This document shows positions 4,890 through 6,080 of a DNA stretch of 6,080 nucleotides, piece by piece (within the stretch, counting starts at the first letter, position 1; the number at the start of each line of letters is the position of its first letter). The stretch is from Actinomycetota bacterium (GTDB lineage: Bacteria > Actinomycetota > Thermoleophilia > Solirubrobacterales > Solirubrobacteraceae): assembly GCA_019348435.1 (NCBI GenBank), contig JAHWJM010000163.1, positions 1 to 6,080 of the forward strand, read 5' to 3'. The notes beneath the pieces are model-generated. The model worked only from the letters and a program-made list of their open reading frames with translations, did no database searches and was not told the DNA's origin. The translations under genes were made by a program, and so were the position numbers.

Positions 4890-6080
4890 CTACGCCTGCG
4901 CGTCGCCGACGAGCGCGGGCTCGTCCTCTGGCGGGCCCTCGCGCGGGTCGATGTCGCCGCGGCGCACCGTGGCGTCGCGATCGGAGCCCGCGATGATGTC
5001 GTCGGGCGCCTTGTCCTTGGGCAGGAAGCCGGACTTCATGCCGAAGTACACGGCCTGCGGGTGATGGGCGACGATCGCCAGCGTGGACTGCTCGGGCTCG
5101 ACGGCGAAGCCGCCCGTCAGCGACAGGCCGATCGACGGGCAGTCCAGCAGGCGGTAGACCTTCTCGTGCTCTGACTGCTCGGGACACGCCGGATAGCCCC
5201 ACGAGTACCGCCGGCCCTCGGCCGGGCCGATGCCGAGGTCGGAGCGCACGCGCGAGTGCAGCCACTCCGCGGTGCCCTCGGCGGACTGCACGCCCAGCCC
5301 GTGCGTGAACAGCTGCTCGGCGAACTCGCCTTCCTGCTCGAGCGCCGTGACGACCTCGGTGACCTCCGGCCCGACCGTCACCGCCTGCAGCGCGACGACG
5401 TCGATCTCGCCGGACTCCTTCGGGCGGAAGAAGTCCGCGAGGCAGATGCGGTGATGCGCGGGCTGGCGCGGGAACACCAACCGCTCGAGCACGGTCGCGC
5501 GGTCGTCGGGATCGAGCACGACGACCTCGTTGCCCTCGCTGTAGCAGGGGAAGTAGCCCAGCAGCGCGCGTGGATGCAGGTAGTCCTGCTCGCGCCACAT
5601 GCGTTCCAGGCGCGGCTGGAAGTCCTCGGCCAGGAGCTTGCGCCAGGCCTCGCCCTTCACGCCGCGCCCGCCCCAGTGCAGCTTGAACAGGACGTGCGTG
5701 TCGAGGTGCGGGAAGATGTCGTCGATCGGCACGTCGATCTCGCGCGCGCCCCAGAAGGGCGGCGTCGGGATCCGCAGGTCGGTGCGCGCGGCCGAGCGCA
5801 CGGTGTCGTCGTCGGTGATCAGCGGCGGCGGATCCTTGCCGTGCTTGCGGAAGTGCTCGGCGGCCTCGCGCGTCTTGGCCAGCAGCGCCTCGCGCCCCTC
5901 GGGCTCGATGAGCTGGTCCATCTTGTTGAGGCCCTCGAAGGCGTCCTTGCAGTAGAAGACGCCGGGCTCGTAGATCTCGTCGGACTCGCGCTTGAAGGGG
6001 TACAGCGCGCGCAGGCCGAAGTCGCGGTTGATCGCCGCGCCGCCGATCAGCACCGGGTAGTCGAGGCTCTTCGTGTGCAG
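4890..6080 (-). CDS. metH: Cobalamin-dependent methionine synthase, C-terminal part
   Basis: 396 codons in frame from the right edge to TAG at 4892-4890; the N-terminal two thirds lie outside. MetH transfers a methyl group from methyltetrahydrofolate to homocysteine via cobalamin, in the cytoplasm. The fragment begins in the last strand of the B12-binding domain (YPVLIGGAAINRDFG). It continues through a linker with IYEPGVFYCKDAFEGLNKMD, seen in actinobacterial and related MetH. It then enters the AdoMet-binding reactivation domain: FWGAREIDVP, HWGGRG, CLADFF, and the key R-x-x-x-G-Y motif in RYSWGYPACPEQSEH (5181-5210 for its core), then SLTGGFAVEPEQSTLAIVAHHPQAVYFGM. After this the protein ends with ~48 residues, mostly polar and acidic, in place of the helical end of E. 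coli MetH. The homocysteine and folate domains cannot be assessed. The apparent start near 6053 is an internal GTG (Val). Confidence 0.95.
   Translation of the reverse strand: MHTKSLDYPVLIGGAAINRDFGLRALYPFKRESDEIYEPGVFYCKDAFEGLNKMDQLIEPEGREALLAKTREAAEHFRKHGKDPPPLITDDDTVRSAARTDLRIPTPPFWGAREIDVPIDDIFPHLDTHVLFKLHWGGRGVKGEAWRKLLAEDFQPRLERMWREQDYLHPRALLGYFPCYSEGNEVVVLDPDDRATVLERLVFPRQPAHHRICLADFFRPKESGEIDVVALQAVTVGPEVTEVVTALEQEGEFAEQLFTHGLGVQSAEGTAEWLHSRVRSDLGIGPAEGRRYSWGYPACPEQSEHEKVYRLLDCPSIGLSLTGGFAVEPEQSTLAIVAHHPQAVYFGMKSGFLPKDKAPDDIIAGSDRDATVRRGDIDPREGPPEDEPALVGDAQA

Noticed and set aside
6051..6053. A start codon for the right-hand gene
   Set aside because: It is an internal GTG (Val) inside the conserved B12-domain strand YPVLIGGAA; the frame stays open to the window edge.

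Overview
The window is very GC-rich DNA with Actinobacteriota-type genes. It holds a cobalamin-dependent methionine synthase of the long-linker type, a DUF6458-type small membrane protein, an LPG-synthase-like membrane protein and a URI-type GIY-YIG protein. I infer a member of Thermoleophilia/Solirubrobacterales or a close relative. That rests on protein style and GC content, and no rRNA or tRNA is present to confirm it.

Left end (1-952). A minus-strand fragment of a YnjB-type ABC transporter substrate-binding protein, open at both ends, meets head-to-head the last ~112 codons of a plus-strand LPG-synthase-type membrane protein. Both genes lose their 5' parts at the same point, about 598-614, and GC content changes there. 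This is a breakpoint: an assembly or library chimera, or a real rearrangement.

Middle left (953-2586). A minus-strand pair encodes a secreted clan GH-A-like glycoside hydrolase with both catalytic glutamates visible, followed 38 bases later by a small TfoX/YjbR-like protein. A 77-base divergent intergenic region with a 15-base inverted repeat separates this pair from the plus-strand genes.

Middle right (2587-4550). On the plus strand lie a small GIY-YIG protein and then a 504-residue membrane protein of unrecognised family. The latter is built from two copies of a TM-ectodomain-TM unit in exact 248-residue register, and each copy contains a nested pair of ~39-residue helical repeats. A strong hairpin cluster follows and lies between convergent genes.

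Right end (4551-6080). On the minus strand, the C-terminal ~396 codons of metH (end of the B12 domain plus the AdoMet-binding activation domain) are followed by a 74-residue DUF6458-like membrane protein, whose start is fixed by a strong Shine-Dalgarno sequence.

I see no defence island, CRISPR array, insertion sequence or RNA gene. The best candidate for undescribed biology is the duplicated 504-residue membrane protein. The observation most in need of checking is the breakpoint near position 600.
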